This document shows positions 1 through 9,747 of a stretch of DNA of 39,808 nt, in pieces. This DNA is from Cryobacterium sp. (lineage in GTDB: Bacteria > Actinomycetota > Actinomycetes > Actinomycetales > Microbacteriaceae), in contig JAODMM010000199.1 in assembly GCA_025465015.1 (NCBI GenBank), positions 1 through 39,808 on the forward strand. The letters run 5' to 3'. The notes under the pieces are model-generated. The model was not told the origin of the DNA. It made no database searches and saw nothing but the letters and a program-made list of their open reading frames with translations. Position 1 is the stretch's first letter. Each line of letters starts with the position of its first letter. A program made the translations under genes and the position numbers.

Positions 1-173
1 GTGCCGACCACCGAGGTCGCCCCGTCGCCGAAGCCTCCGCCGGCGACGAAATCAGTAGCGTGCCTGCTGGTGGAGGAGCAGCCTCCGGGGCAAAGCCCTC
101 CACCCTGCTCTGGCTGTGAATTCCCGGCGGCATGTCCTCAATTCGCGTCAAAATCAGGCGTTTTCTTTGTTTG
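1..173. other. upstream region, no gene recognised
   Basis: No protein is recognisable here. One frame is open from base 1 to a stop at 178-180, but its translation is proline-rich, ends in the AT-rich part of the mraZ promoter and looks unlike a gene. The other two forward frames stop at 56-58 and 117-119, so the tail of an upstream gene may end in this stretch. A perfect 8-bp inverted repeat (GGTGGAGG at 69-76, CCTCCACC at 97-104) could form a GC-rich hairpin and would fit a terminator of an upstream gene, but no T-run follows it. Confidence 0.3.
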
Positions 174-195
174 GTGGTGAGGAGTGGAGTAAAGT
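167..195 (+). promoter_or_regulatory. candidate mraZ/dcw operon promoter
   Basis: TTGTTT at 167-172 and TAAAGT at 190-195 are 17 bp apart. The second hexamer fits the actinobacterial TANNNT -10 form. The pair lies in a short AT-rich patch (about 150-172) just before mraZ and overlaps the GTGGNG boxes, which suits repression by MraZ. The -35 match is weak (TTG only), so the exact hexamers are uncertain. Confidence 0.4.
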
Positions 196-199
196 GGAG
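174..199 (+). promoter_or_regulatory. three tandem MraZ boxes
   Basis: GTGGTG at 174-179, GTGGAG at 184-189 and GTGGAG at 194-199 form three direct repeats with an exact 10-bp period, one helical turn. MraZ proteins in several phyla bind short GTGG/TGGG-type repeats of about this spacing in their own promoter. The position, 36 bases before the mraZ start codon and overlapping the candidate -10, supports autorepression of the dcw cluster. Confidence 0.8.
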
Positions 200-234
200 C
201 AACACCTGACCAGGCCGGATGAGAAGGGGTGATG

Positions 235-666
235 ATGTTCCTCGGGACCTACGCCCCCAAGCTCGACGAGAAAGGGCGCATCATCCTGCCGGCGAAGTTC
301 AGGGATGAACTGGCGACGGGGGTGGTCATGACGCGGGGACAGGAACACTGCATCTACGTCTTCAGCACCCGAGAGTTCGAACAACTGCACGAGAAGATCC
401 GCCAGGCTCCCGTCACCAGTAAGCAAGCCCGCGACTCCCTGCGGGTCTTCCTCTCCGGAGCATCCGCAGAAGCGCCCGACAAGCAGAACAGGGTCACCAT
501 CCCGGCGAACCTTCGCGCGTACGCCGGCCTCGACCGGGACCTGACCGTCATCGGTGCGGGCAGTCGCGTGGAGATCTGGGACAGCGAGGCCTGGGACAAC
601 TACCTCAGCGAGCAGGAAGCATCGTTCGCAGCAACCACCGAGGAGGTGATTCCGGGACTCTTCTAG
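235..666 (+). CDS. mraZ: transcriptional regulator MraZ
   Basis: MraZ is a double-AbrB-fold DNA-binding protein that binds its own promoter and controls the dcw cluster. The product is 143 aa, the usual family length. It starts [16 protein letters not shown], the conserved first SpoVT/AbrB-like half, and has a second half around residues 80-125 ([18 protein letters not shown]). GTG 229 and ATG 232 are also in frame, giving an MMMF start. ATG 235 is preferred because it gives the family N-terminus and lies 5 bases after the purine-rich AGAAGGGG. It is the first gene of the cluster, preceded by three GTGGNG boxes. Confidence 0.95.
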   Translation: MFLGTYAPKLDEKGRIILPAKFRDELATGVVMTRGQEHCIYVFSTREFEQLHEKIRQAPVTSKQARDSLRVFLSGASAEAPDKQNRVTIPANLRAYAGLDRDLTVIGAGSRVEIWDSEAWDNYLSEQEASFAATTEEVIPGLF

Positions 667-765
667 TCCTTGGCGCCTGACTCCCAGCCGTTCACTTCCC
701 TGACACACTTCCCCGGTGCCAGGCAAGAATGGATGGGGATCAGGACTCACGGGCTCCCCGGCACT

Positions 766-1719
766 ATGGCAATGAACGATATCCACACCCCCGTACTGCT
801 CGAACGCGCGATCGAGCTTCTCGCTCCGGCTCTCGACAAACCCGGAGCGGTCCTGGTCGACGCGACACTGGGCATGGCCGGGCACGCCGAGGCTTTCCTC
901 GCGCGCTTCCCCGGGCTCACTCTCGTAGGCCTTGACAGGGACCTCGAGGCTCTTGCCATCGCGCAAGAACGACTTGCCCCGTTCTCCGACCGCATCCACC
1001 TCGTCCACACCGTCTACGACGGCATCGGCGACGCCCTCGACCGGCTGGGGATCCCCGAGGTTGCGGGCGTCCTATTTGACCTGGGCGTCTCCTCGCTGCA
1101 ACTTGACCGTGTGGAACGCGGCTTCTCCTACTCCAAAGACGCTCCCCTCGACATGCGGATGGACAACACGTCCGACCTCACCGCCGAGCAGATCCTCGCC
1201 GAGTACAGCGAGCACGAGCTCAAGCGCATCTTCCAGGAATACGGCGAGGAGAAGCTCGCTGCCCGTTATGCCCAGGCAATCGTGGCGGCCAGACAGACCA
1301 CTCCTTTCGTGCGCTCGGCGCAGCTTGTCGACGTGATCACTGCCGTCACGCCGGTCGTTGTCCAGCGTGCCGGGCACCCGGCGAAGAGAGTGTTCCAGGC
1401 GTTGCGCATCGAGGTGAACCAAGAACTCGCCGTCCTCGAGCGCGCGGTTCCGGCCGCGCTCGACGCTGTGGCCGTGGGGGGGCGCATCGTCGTGATGGCG
1501 TACCAGTCGCTTGAGGACAGGATCGTGAAAAGGCTGCTCGCGGCTGCGTCCAGTTCGTCGGCCCCTGCCGGGCTCCCGGTCGAACTTCCCGAACACAAGC
1601 CGCTGTTCAAGCTGTTGATCCGCGGTGCCGAGTTAGCCAGCGACGAGGAAAAGGCACGGAACCCGCGGGCGACACCCGTACGTCTCCGGGCTGCAGAAAG
1701 ATTGAGGAGGGCAGCATGA
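766..1719 (+). CDS. rsmH: 16S rRNA (cytosine(1402)-N(4))-methyltransferase RsmH
   Basis: RsmH (MraW) methylates N4 of C1402 in the 16S rRNA decoding centre, using S-adenosylmethionine. Family signatures are the N-terminal [13 protein letters not shown], the SAM-binding stretch [30 protein letters not shown] followed by PLDMRMD, and the late [13 protein letters not shown]. The frame is open back to TTG 670 and also offers ATG 733 and ATG 772. ATG 766 gives 317 aa and the usual short leader before NDIHTPVLL. No clear ribosome binding site marks any of these starts, so the N-terminus is uncertain. The last four bases overlap the next gene (ATGA). Confidence 0.93.
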   Translation: MAMNDIHTPVLLERAIELLAPALDKPGAVLVDATLGMAGHAEAFLARFPGLTLVGLDRDLEALAIAQERLAPFSDRIHLVHTVYDGIGDALDRLGIPEVAGVLFDLGVSSLQLDRVERGFSYSKDAPLDMRMDNTSDLTAEQILAEYSEHELKRIFQEYGEEKLAARYAQAIVAARQTTPFVRSAQLVDVITAVTPVVVQRAGHPAKRVFQALRIEVNQELAVLERAVPAALDAVAVGGRIVVMAYQSLEDRIVKRLLAAASSSSAPAGLPVELPEHKPLFKLLIRGAELASDEEKARNPRATPVRLRAAERLRRAA

Positions 1720-2348
1720 GCGACAACCTCGCCCGGGTCGCGGGATCGGATTTCGGTGGGTTGGATGCCGCGAGCCAGCACGACCGCGAGAGGCGACACA
1801 TCGAGATCGTCGCATCGCCAGGCCTGCGCCGCGCCCGACCACGCGTTTTCTATGCGTTGACCGCACTCGCGGGCATGGGGGCGATCGTTGTAGCCCAGCT
1901 GCTGCTGAGCGTCGGAATCTCCCAAGGAGCCTATGAGCTCTCGAGCCTGCAGGATGAGCGGGTAGAACTTGGTCGCACCGCGGACAGCGTGAGCCAAGAC
2001 GTCGTTCGGGTCTCCTCCCCGCAGAGTCTGGCCGCCAACGCGGAGGCCCTTGGGATGGTCAGTAATTCGAACCCCGTCTACCTGCGGCTCTCCGACGGCG
2101 CTGTCCTGGGGGCACCCGTGTCCGCGTCAGGACCTGCCGGTAAGACGGCCGCACTCGTGCCCAATGCGCTCCTGACGGGGATGCCGCTGGTCACCGAACT
2201 TCCCCCGCCGGCCGCAACCCCTGCCAGTACGCCGGGCACCGGCGTGGCCGGCGCTCAACCCGCGACGGCTTCGGTAGTTTCTCCGGTAGCGTCGGCGCCC
2301 GTCGCGGCACCCGTACACAGCGGATTGCCGTCACCGACGACGCGCTGA
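1716..2348 (+). CDS. FtsL-like septal membrane protein
   Basis: This 210-aa protein occupies the ftsL position between rsmH and ftsI. A charged cytoplasmic N-terminus (about 1-43) precedes one hydrophobic membrane segment (about 44-67) and then a heptad-like stretch (about 70-105, [20 protein letters not shown]) that fits the short FtsL coiled coil. [21 protein letters not shown] resembles the end of the FtsL/DivIC core. The last 80 residues or so are rich in Ala, Pro, Ser, Thr and Val, a low-complexity tail predicted to lie outside the membrane. The start ATG overlaps the rsmH stop. FtsL sequences diverge strongly, so assignment rests on topology and position; in the divisome it would partner DivIC, FtsQ and FtsW/FtsI. 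Confidence 0.75.
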   Translation: MSDNLARVAGSDFGGLDAASQHDRERRHIEIVASPGLRRARPRVFYALTALAGMGAIVVAQLLLSVGISQGAYELSSLQDERVELGRTADSVSQDVVRVSSPQSLAANAEALGMVSNSNPVYLRLSDGAVLGAPVSASGPAGKTAALVPNALLTGMPLVTELPPPAATPASTPGTGVAGAQPATASVVSPVASAPVAAPVHSGLPSPTTR

Positions 2349-2382
2349 GCAAGGCGGCCGCAGCCGCAGTGAGGATGATCAG

Positions 2383-4161
2383 GTGGCGAGCACCAGAACA
2401 ACACACCGGCGCCGGGTCGTCGTCACCGTCATGGTCCTATTCGCGATCATCGCCGTGTTCGTCGTCAAACTGGTCGACATCCAGGTCGTCCGAGCCGAGA
2501 CTCTGAACGCCGACGCACTGGGGAACCGCTCCGTAGAAGACGAGATCTACGGGTCTCGCGGAGATATCCTGGCCTCCGACGGGACCGTCCTGGCTGGGAC
2601 TGTGATGCGTTACAACATCACGATGTCGCCCAAGCGGGCGGTGAAATTCACGCGCACAACCGATTCCGGCACCGAGAGTGTGAGTGTGGCTCAGGCCGCC
2701 GCCGAAATCGGCGGGCACACTGGCCAGACGCCCGAAGCCATCCTCGCCATCATCGCCTCCGCCCTGGCAGACAATCCTGACTCCGACTTCGCCTACGTGG
2801 CGAAGCAGGTCGACGTGGACGTGTTTCGCGCCGTTCAGGCGCTCGACATCCCCTGGATCTATTTCAAGAAGACTCCGAGCCGGGTCTATCCCAATGGCGC
2901 CGTAGCCGGGAACCTTGTCGGCTTCGTCTCCTCGGAGGGGGAGGCACAGGCGGGCCTCGAGCTTGACCAGGACGCTTGCGTGGCAAGCGCCAACGGCATG
3001 CGCACCTACGAGCGGGGTGGCGACGGCGTGCCGATCCCCGGTAGTTCCGTCACGATCAGCGAGGCCACCGACGGTGGCGACGTCATCACCACCATCGACC
3101 CCGATCTGCAATGGTTCGTACAGCAGGTCCTTGCCGAACAGGCTCAGGCCACGGGCGCGGCCTGGGGCACCGTGGTGGTGCAGGAGGCGAAGACCGGAAG
3201 GCTCCTCGCCGTCGCGGATTATCCCTCGGTCGACCCGAATAACGTCAACGGCACCGAGAACGCCGACGACCGTGGCTCCCGGGCGTTCACCGCCTCGTTC
3301 GAGCCAGGGTCGACGTTCAAGGCGCTCACCGCGGCCGCCGTCATTGACGCCGGGCTGGCCACACCGGGCAGCAAGATCGTTGCCCCTTTCCGCTACCTGC
3401 CCGAGAACGGAGCCAACATCAACGACAGTTCCGGGCACGGTGATGAGAACCTCACCCTCACCGGAGTTCTGATCGAATCGTCGAACACGGGAATGTCGAA
3501 GTTCGGTGAGATGCTCGACGACCGGCAGCGCTACGACTACATGACCAAGTTCGGCGTGGGCACGGCGACGGAGGCGGCCTTCCCGTCGGAAGACACCGGC
3601 ATCCTCCACCCATGGGAGGAATGGGACAACCAGACCCAGTACGCCACGATGTTCGGACAAGGCCTCACCACCACGGCGCTCCAGGTGGCCAGCATCTACC
3701 AGGCCATCGGCAACCAAGGCGTGCGGATGCCGGTGCAACTCGTCGCGGGATGCCGCCAGGCTGACGGGACTATTGTGAACCAGCCGTCTGCCGAGGGAAC
3801 CCAGGTCGTCAACGCGGACGCCGCACGGTCGACCGCGCAGATGCTCGAAATGGTCTACCAGCAGGGCTGGCTGGCCGATACGTGGAAGATTCCCGGCTAC
3901 CGCGTGGCCGCGAAGACGGGCACGGCACAGATGCCCGACGGCAACGGCGGTTACTCACGCGGCTATCTCGTGTCCGTGTCGGGGTTCGCTCCGGCGGACG
4001 ACGCGCAGTTCGTCGTTTCGGTGAGTCTCGCAGATCCTGTTAAAATGAATTCATCTGCCGCTTCGGCTCCGGTCTTCCAGAAGGTCATGAGCCAAGTGTT
4101 GAAGAAGTACCGGGCGGTCCCATCGGGTGCACCAGCGCCTGCCCTCCCTGCAACCTGGTAA
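2383..4161 (+). CDS. ftsI: septal peptidoglycan transpeptidase FtsI/PBP3
   Basis: This class B penicillin-binding protein cross-links septal peptidoglycan with FtsW. It has 592 aa, with an N-terminal membrane anchor (about 10-30, VVVTVMVLFAIIAVFVVKLV) and a dimerisation/pedestal domain starting near GSRGDILASDG. The transpeptidase domain shows all three active-site motifs: S310-T-F-K313, S366-S-N368 and K511-T-G513. GTG 2383 is chosen because GAGGA at 2371-2375 lies 7 bases upstream. A 34-base gap separates it from the ftsL-like gene. It is the typical beta-lactam target of the divisome. Confidence 0.95.
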   Translation: MASTRTTHRRRVVVTVMVLFAIIAVFVVKLVDIQVVRAETLNADALGNRSVEDEIYGSRGDILASDGTVLAGTVMRYNITMSPKRAVKFTRTTDSGTESVSVAQAAAEIGGHTGQTPEAILAIIASALADNPDSDFAYVAKQVDVDVFRAVQALDIPWIYFKKTPSRVYPNGAVAGNLVGFVSSEGEAQAGLELDQDACVASANGMRTYERGGDGVPIPGSSVTISEATDGGDVITTIDPDLQWFVQQVLAEQAQATGAAWGTVVVQEAKTGRLLAVADYPSVDPNNVNGTENADDRGSRAFTASFEPGSTFKALTAAAVIDAGLATPGSKIVAPFRYLPENGANINDSSGHGDENLTLTGVLIESSNTGMSKFGEMLDDRQRYDYMTKFGVGTATEAAFPSEDTGILHPWEEWDNQTQYATMFGQGLTTTALQVASIYQAIGNQGVRMPVQLVAGCRQADGTIVNQPSAEGTQVVNADAARSTAQMLEMVYQQGWLADTWKIPGYRVAAKTGTAQMPDGNGGYSRGYLVSVSGFAPADDAQFVVSVSLADPVKMNSSAASAPVFQKVMSQVLKKYRAVPSGAPAPALPATW

Positions 4162-4173
4162 GAAAGCGAGCCC

Positions 4174-5721
4174 GTGACCGATTTGGTGCCTTCGGCTCTT
4201 CGTCCCCAGCATCCGGTCCCGCGGTCGTTGTCGGGGCTTGTCGACGAATTCGACATCGACGTACGAGGGGAGATCGACGGCATCGAAGTCACCGGCGTGA
4301 GCCTCAGCTCCCGAAACGTGCAGCCCGGTGATCTCTACGTCGGCGTGCCCGGGCGCAACAGCCACGGCGCGGCCTTCGCCGACGCCGCTGCAGCCGCGGG
4401 CGCCGTCGCTGTGCTCACCGACGTGGAGGGCGCAAAGCTGGCGCAGGCTCGCGGACTGCCAGTGCTGGTCACGCCTGACGCGCGCGCGGCCCTAGGCGCT
4501 GTCGCCGCGTGGATCTACCGCACCGACGAAAATCCCGCCACGCTCTTCGCCGTGACCGGGACGAACGGCAAGACCAGCGTCGTGTACATCCTCTACGCAA
4601 TCCTCACGCAGCTCGGCGTGGTGTCCGGCCTCACCTCCACGGCGGAGCGCCGCATCGGAGACGTCGCGGTGACCAGTTCCCTCACCACCCCCGAGGCCAG
4701 TGAACTTCACGCCCTGCTCGCCCGAATGCGGGAAGCCGAGGTTCGTGCCGTCGGCATCGAGGTGTCGGCGCAGGCGCTCACACGCCATCGGGTCGACGGC
4801 TTGGTCTTCGACATCGCCGGTTTCACCAACCAGAGCCACGATCATCTCGACGACTACGCATCGATGGAGGAGTACTTCCACGCCAAGCTCGAGCTGTTCC
4901 AGCCCGACCGGTCGCGGCGGGGAGTGGTTACCGTCGACTCGGACTGGGGCCGTCGCATCGTCGACGAGTGCCGCATCCCGGTCACGACGCTGACCACTCA
5001 TCCCGACATCGAGGCCGCCTGGCGAATGAGCGTGGTGGATGAGACGGCGCTGTACACCGAGTTCGTGCTTGAGGGTCCGGACAACCGGACATTGCAGACG
5101 CGGGTTCCGCTTCTGGGCTGGTACATGGCCGCGAACGCTGCCCTCGCCATCGTCATGCTGGTCGAATCGGGATACGACCTGGATGCCATCGCACACTCAC
5201 TCGACCGTGACGGCGGCATCCGCGCCTACATCCCCGGCCGCGCGGAGCGGATCTCGGGTGAGCGCGGCCCACTGGTGTACATCGACTACGGTCACAGTCC
5301 GGACGCGTTCCTCAATACCCTCGGTGCCCTGCGGAAATTCACCGATGGTCGCATCTTCATGGTTTTCGGCGCCGATGGCGACCGCGACACGACTAAGCGT
5401 GCAGACATGGGCGCCATTGCCGCTCGGGGTGCCGATGTCCTCGTGGTCACCGACTTCCACCCCCGGTTCGAAGACCCCGCAGCCATCCGGGCAACGCTGC
5501 TGGCTGCGGCCCGTGACGCTGTTCCCGACGGTGAGTTCTATGAGGTTCCTGACCCGCGCGCCGCGTTCCGTCAGGCGCTGTCGCTGGCTGAGGAGGGTGA
5601 CGTGATCCTCTATGCAGGGCCCGGACATGAGGATTACCACGAGGTAGCCGGAGTGAAGGTGCCGTATTCGGCTCTTGAGGATTCCCGGCAGGCCCTCCGC
5701 GAAGCGGGGTGGCTGTCATGA
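4174..5721 (+). CDS. murE: UDP-N-acetylmuramyl-tripeptide synthetase MurE (probably not meso-DAP specific)
   Basis: MurE adds the third amino acid to UDP-MurNAc-L-Ala-D-Glu in the cytoplasm, using ATP. The 515-aa protein has the Mur ligase P-loop VTGTNGKTS (residues 127-135), the central-domain EVSAQAL and FTNQSHDHLDDY region, and the C-terminal FGADGDRDTTKR. The motif that reads DNPR in meso-diaminopimelate enzymes is D-F-H-P-R here (427-431, TDFHPRFEDP). IDYGHSPDAF also departs from the usual DYAHTPDAL. This suggests another residue at position 3, such as lysine, ornithine, diaminobutyrate or homoserine; that part is inference. The GTG start follows a weak AGAAAG. The last four bases overlap murF. 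Confidence 0.92.
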   Translation: MTDLVPSALRPQHPVPRSLSGLVDEFDIDVRGEIDGIEVTGVSLSSRNVQPGDLYVGVPGRNSHGAAFADAAAAAGAVAVLTDVEGAKLAQARGLPVLVTPDARAALGAVAAWIYRTDENPATLFAVTGTNGKTSVVYILYAILTQLGVVSGLTSTAERRIGDVAVTSSLTTPEASELHALLARMREAEVRAVGIEVSAQALTRHRVDGLVFDIAGFTNQSHDHLDDYASMEEYFHAKLELFQPDRSRRGVVTVDSDWGRRIVDECRIPVTTLTTHPDIEAAWRMSVVDETALYTEFVLEGPDNRTLQTRVPLLGWYMAANAALAIVMLVESGYDLDAIAHSLDRDGGIRAYIPGRAERISGERGPLVYIDYGHSPDAFLNTLGALRKFTDGRIFMVFGADGDRDTTKRADMGAIAARGADVLVVTDFHPRFEDPAAIRATLLAAARDAVPDGEFYEVPDPRAAFRQALSLAEEGDVILYAGPGHEDYHEVAGVKVPYSALEDSRQALREAGWLS

Positions 5722-7130
5722 TCGCCTTAACCCTTTCTGAGATTTCCGCGGCGACCGGGGGAGTGCTGGAGCTGTCCGGGTCAGGGCTCACGCCGGATTC
5801 AGTGGTGAACGGGTCGGTGCACACCGACTCCCGCGAGGTCGGCCCGGGTGCCATCTTCGTGGCCAAGCCCGGCGAGTCGACCGACGGGCACCTGTTCGCC
5901 CCAGCGGCAGCCGGGCAGGGTGCATCCCTGCTGATCGTGGAGCACCGGCTCGATCTCCCGGTCGCCCAGATCGTCGTAGCCAATGCCGTCGTGGCGCTCG
6001 GCGACCTCGCCACGTTCGTGGTGGCGAGAGTCAGGGCGCTGGGCCGGATGAGAATCGTCGGCGTGACCGGCTCCAATGGCAAGACGACGACCAAGAACCT
6101 GCTGCGGTCAGTGCTTGAGTCTGTCGGGCCGACTGTGGCCTCCCGAGCCTCATTCAACAATGAAGTGGGAGCACCCCTGACCATGCTCGAGGTCACCGAA
6201 GACACCCGGTTCCTCGTCGCGGAGATGGGCGCAAGCGCTGTGGGCGAGATTGCGCGGCTCGTGCGCATGGCGCGGCCGGACGTCGGCATCGTGCTTAAGG
6301 TGGGCCTCGCTCACGCCGGCGAGTTCGGCGGAATCGAGGCGACGCTGCGCGCTAAGACCGAAATGGTGACAGACCTCCTGCCCACGGATGTCGCCGTGCT
6401 GAACGCCGACGACCCACGGGTGGCCGGGATGGCCGAGCAGACCCAGGCCAGCATCGTCTGGTTCGGGCTCAGCGGGACGACCGGTGTGCGAGCAACGGAC
6501 GTCTCCGCAGGCGCCGACGGTACACGATTCATCCTTCACCTTTCCGGCGGCGAGAGCCGGTCTGTCGCCTTCCGGGTGCTCGGTGAGCACCACGTCATGA
6601 ACGCCCTCGCAGCAGCAGCAGCAGCAGAGGTGCTGGGGGTGGACATCGACACCATCGTCACCGCGCTCGAATCCGTGCAGCGGGCAGAACGCTGGCGGAT
6701 GGAGATCATGGGCGGCCGGGACGGAATCACCGTCATCAATGACGCCTACAACGCCAGCCCGGACTCCATGACAGCGGCACTTCGAACCCTCGCTCAGATC
6801 AAGGCTCCCGGCTCCCGCACGATCGCGGTGCTGGGAGAGATGAGTGAACTCGGTGAGCTCTCCGGCGAGGAGCACGACCGCATAGGGCTCCTCGCGGTGC
6901 GACTGAACATCTCCCAACTCGTCGTCGTCGGCCCGGCCGCTCGTCGGATGCACATCAGCACGATCAACGAGGGATCGTGGGACGGGGAATCGCTGTACGT
7001 GGACACTTCTGACGAGGCATTCGAGCTGTTGAAGTCCCGGGTGTTACCGGGCGACACGGTCCTCGTGAAGTCGTCGAACTCCGCCGGCTTGCGCTTCCTC
7101 GGCGACAGACTGGGAGAATTGTTCTCGTGA
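5718..7130 (+). CDS. murF: UDP-MurNAc-tripeptide:D-Ala-D-Ala ligase MurF
   Basis: MurF adds D-Ala-D-Ala to the UDP-MurNAc-tripeptide, the last cytoplasmic peptide step. The 470-aa product shows the N-terminal MurF domain with [19 protein letters not shown], the ATP-binding [12 protein letters not shown] (116-127), [11 protein letters not shown], and [12 protein letters not shown] in the C-terminal ligase domain. ATG 5718 overlaps the murE stop in ATGA; a GTG nine bases upstream (5709) is also in frame. A run of six GCA codons at 6609-6626 encodes part of an alanine stretch and is a mild simple repeat. Confidence 0.95.
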   Translation: MIALTLSEISAATGGVLELSGSGLTPDSVVNGSVHTDSREVGPGAIFVAKPGESTDGHLFAPAAAGQGASLLIVEHRLDLPVAQIVVANAVVALGDLATFVVARVRALGRMRIVGVTGSNGKTTTKNLLRSVLESVGPTVASRASFNNEVGAPLTMLEVTEDTRFLVAEMGASAVGEIARLVRMARPDVGIVLKVGLAHAGEFGGIEATLRAKTEMVTDLLPTDVAVLNADDPRVAGMAEQTQASIVWFGLSGTTGVRATDVSAGADGTRFILHLSGGESRSVAFRVLGEHHVMNALAAAAAAEVLGVDIDTIVTALESVQRAERWRMEIMGGRDGITVINDAYNASPDSMTAALRTLAQIKAPGSRTIAVLGEMSELGELSGEEHDRIGLLAVRLNISQLVVVGPAARRMHISTINEGSWDGESLYVDTSDEAFELLKSRVLPGDTVLVKSSNSAGLRFLGDRLGELFS

Positions 7131-8218
7131 GAGCCCTGCTGATTTCCGGTGCGATGTCGCTCGCCTTCACCCTGTTCCTGACCCCGGTCTTCATCCGTCT
7201 GTTCAAGAGGCTCGGATGGGGACAGTTCATCCGCGACGACGGACCGAAGAGTCACCACGCCAAACGCGGCACCGCCACCATGGGCGGGATCATCATTATC
7301 CTGGGCGTCTTGATCAGTTATTTCACGGCCATGATGATCGAGCAGGAACCGATACCGGCCTCGCCGTTGCTGGTTCTCTTCATGATGGTCGGCCTCGGCC
7401 TCGTCGGTTTCATCGACGATTTCCTCAAGACCCGCAACCAGCGCAGCCTCGGGCTCGGCGGTTGGGCGAAAGTGACCGGCCAGGTCATCGTCGCGGGAGT
7501 GTTCGGGTATCTCTCCCTCCAGTTCCCCGACCGGAACGGGCTGACACCGGCCTCCACCCGCATTTCATTCGTGCGCGACCTGCCGCTGGACTTCATGAAG
7601 CTCGGCACCACCGTGGGGATCGTGCTGTTCATTATCTGGATCTGCGCAATCGTCACGGCCACCTCCAACGGTGTCAACGTCGCCGATGGGCTGGACGGAC
7701 TCGCCACCGGAGCCTCGATCCTGGCGATCGGGTCCTTCGTCGTGATCGGTTTCTGGCAGTCGAACCAGGCGAGGTTCGGGGGGGCGGATGCCAGCGATCT
7801 CTACAAGTCGTACGAGGTGCGTGATCCCCTTGATCTCGCCGTCGTAGCGGCCGCGATCTCCGGCGCACTGATCGGTTTCCTCTGGTGGAACACCAGCCCG
7901 GCGAAGATCTTCCTCGGCGACACCGGATCCCTGGGGATCGGTGGTGCCCTCGCCGCACTTGCGATCCTCAGCCGCACTGAGCTGCTGTTGGTGCTGATCG
8001 GCGGGCTGTTCGTGATCGAAGCCGGATCGGTTATCGTGCAGCGGGCGTACTTCAAGATCACCCGGGGCAAACGCATCTTCCTGATGAGTCCCATCCACCA
8101 TCATTTCGAGCTCAAAGGCTGGGCCGAGGTGACCGTGGTGGTGCGATTCTGGATCATCGGCGGCCTGCTCGTCGCCGCCGGGGTCGGGGCGTTCTACCTC
8201 GAATGGCTCTCGCGCTGA
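7127..8218 (+). CDS. mraY: phospho-N-acetylmuramoyl-pentapeptide-transferase MraY
   Basis: MraY transfers phospho-MurNAc-pentapeptide to undecaprenyl phosphate, forming lipid I at the inner face of the membrane. The 363-aa protein is polytopic, with about ten hydrophobic segments. It carries the family signatures [22 protein letters not shown] with the catalytic aspartates, [15 protein letters not shown], and [12 protein letters not shown] near the C-terminus. The GTG start overlaps the murF stop (GTGA). The region between about 130 and 160 contains a polar loop. Confidence 0.96.
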   Translation: MRALLISGAMSLAFTLFLTPVFIRLFKRLGWGQFIRDDGPKSHHAKRGTATMGGIIIILGVLISYFTAMMIEQEPIPASPLLVLFMMVGLGLVGFIDDFLKTRNQRSLGLGGWAKVTGQVIVAGVFGYLSLQFPDRNGLTPASTRISFVRDLPLDFMKLGTTVGIVLFIIWICAIVTATSNGVNVADGLDGLATGASILAIGSFVVIGFWQSNQARFGGADASDLYKSYEVRDPLDLAVVAAAISGALIGFLWWNTSPAKIFLGDTGSLGIGGALAALAILSRTELLLVLIGGLFVIEAGSVIVQRAYFKITRGKRIFLMSPIHHHFELKGWAEVTVVVRFWIIGGLLVAAGVGAFYLEWLSR

Positions 8219-9747
8219 TGTCCGGTGAAGCTGCCGCCCGGCTCGATTTGTTGACTAGCTGGCACTCGGACTGGACGGGTCTCCGCGTTGCGGTACTCGG
8301 CCTCGGGGTTACAGGGTTCGCCGCCGCCGACACGCTCGCCGAACTCGGTGCCGACGTGCTGGTCGTCGCCGGGACAGCGCCTGACGAACGGGCCCGGTTG
8401 CTGGAAGTCATCGGTGCGCGGCTCGTCCAGTCCGAGCTCACCGGACCGCCGGACGAGCTAGTCGCCCACGATCCTGACCTGGTGATCGTGTCGCCGGGCT
8501 TCCACCCCGACCACCCCTTGCTCACCTGGGCCAGCGGGCGGCGCATCCCGGTGTGGGGCGACATCGAGCTCGCCTGGCGTCTCCGCGACAAGGTCGGCGC
8601 ACCGGCTGAGTGGATCCTCGTCACCGGAACCAACGGCAAGACGACGACCGTGCAACTTACTGCTGCCATGCTCGCCGCCGGCGGCATCCGAGTTGCACCC
8701 TGCGGCAATATCGGCATTCCCGTGCTGGACGCGATCCGCGACCCGCAGGGCTGGGACGTCCTGGTCGTCGAACTCTCCAGCTACCAACTTCACCACCTTC
8801 CCCGTACCGGGCCTGGCGCCCTGGTGCCCTGGTCGAGCGTGTGCCTCAACGTTGCTGACGATCACCTCGACTGGCACGGTTCCGCGGAGGCGTACCGGGA
8901 GGCGAAGGCGACGGTCTACGCGAACACCAAGGTGGCCTGCGTCTACAACAAGGCGGATGCCGTCACCGAGCGCATGGTGCAGGAGGCCGACGTGCAAGAG
9001 GGGGCCCGCGCGATCGGATTCGGGTTCGGTGTCCCCGGCCCGAGCGACTTCGGCATCGTCGAGGGGATCCTCTGTGACCGGGCGTTCCTCGAGGAGCGCT
9101 ACGACTCGGCGATCGAACTCACCACCGTGGAGGCGCTGGCCCTGGTCGGCCTTGCCGCCCCGCACGTCGTAGCCAATACCCTCGCGGCAAGCGCCCTGGC
9201 TCGGTCGTACGGTGTTGCGCCGGCAGACATCCGGTCGGCGCTTGAGCTGTTCCAGCTCGATTCCCATCGCATCGAAGTCGTCGCTGCCGCAGCCGGCATC
9301 CGCTGGGTGAACGACTCGAAAGCGACGAACCCGCATGCCGCGGATGCCTCCTTGAGGGCGTTCGACTCCGTCGTCTGGCTGGTTGGTGGCCTTCTCAAGG
9401 GCGTGGACATCGATGACCTGGTGAAGAGCCACGCAAGCCACCTTCGAGCGGCGGTCATCATCGGGGTCGACCGGGTCGCCCTGAGGAACGCATTCCGGCG
9501 ACACGCCCCCGAGCTGCAGGTGTTCGAGATCGATGCGGTTGAGACTGAAGAGGTAATGCGGAACGCGGTCAGACAGGCCGCCGGCGTTGCCGAGGCGGGC
9601 GACGTGGTTCTGCTTGCCCCGGCGGCAGCATCGATGGACCAGTTCGCCGACTACGCCGAGCGCGGCAGGCAATTCGCCGAAGCCGTTCGTGACTTTCTGG
9701 GAGGTGAGGCGGATGACGACCACTCCGCCTCGCATCCGGGCGCCTAA
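8218..9747 (+). CDS. murD: UDP-N-acetylmuramoylalanine--D-glutamate ligase MurD
   Basis: MurD adds D-glutamate to UDP-MurNAc-L-Ala. The 509-aa product has an N-terminal Rossmann-like domain (VAVLGLGVTGFAAADTLAELG), the ATP-binding VTGTNGKTTTVQL, ELSSYQL with the following DDHLDWHG, and WVNDSKATNPHAA in the C-terminal domain. ATG 8218 overlaps the mraY stop (TGATG) and is preferred; ATG 8203, five codons upstream and in frame, lies inside mraY. It is somewhat longer than E. coli MurD, mainly in loops. The 3' end overlaps ftsW by 35 bases. Confidence 0.95.
   Translation: MSGEAAARLDLLTSWHSDWTGLRVAVLGLGVTGFAAADTLAELGADVLVVAGTAPDERARLLEVIGARLVQSELTGPPDELVAHDPDLVIVSPGFHPDHPLLTWASGRRIPVWGDIELAWRLRDKVGAPAEWILVTGTNGKTTTVQLTAAMLAAGGIRVAPCGNIGIPVLDAIRDPQGWDVLVVELSSYQLHHLPRTGPGALVPWSSVCLNVADDHLDWHGSAEAYREAKATVYANTKVACVYNKADAVTERMVQEADVQEGARAIGFGFGVPGPSDFGIVEGILCDRAFLEERYDSAIELTTVEALALVGLAAPHVVANTLAASALARSYGVAPADIRSALELFQLDSHRIEVVAAAAGIRWVNDSKATNPHAADASLRAFDSVVWLVGGLLKGVDIDDLVKSHASHLRAAVIIGVDRVALRNAFRRHAPELQVFEIDAVETEEVMRNAVRQAAGVAEAGDVVLLAPAAASMDQFADYAERGRQFAEAVRDFLGGEADDDHSASHPGA

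Noticed and set aside
1-180. forward frame open from base 1 to 180 as a gene end
   Set aside because: Proline-rich translation runs into the AT-rich mraZ promoter and the MraZ boxes; no known protein end is recognised.
2437-3738. 433-aa open frame on the minus strand opposite ftsI
   Set aside because: It lies wholly within ftsI, whose catalytic motifs are intact. The translation has no family resemblance, and long antisense frames are normal in GC-rich DNA.
6609-6626. six tandem GCA triplets in murF
   Set aside because: They encode a short alanine run in a helix-rich region. The number is small and no frame change results, so there is no reason to see a phase-variable switch.
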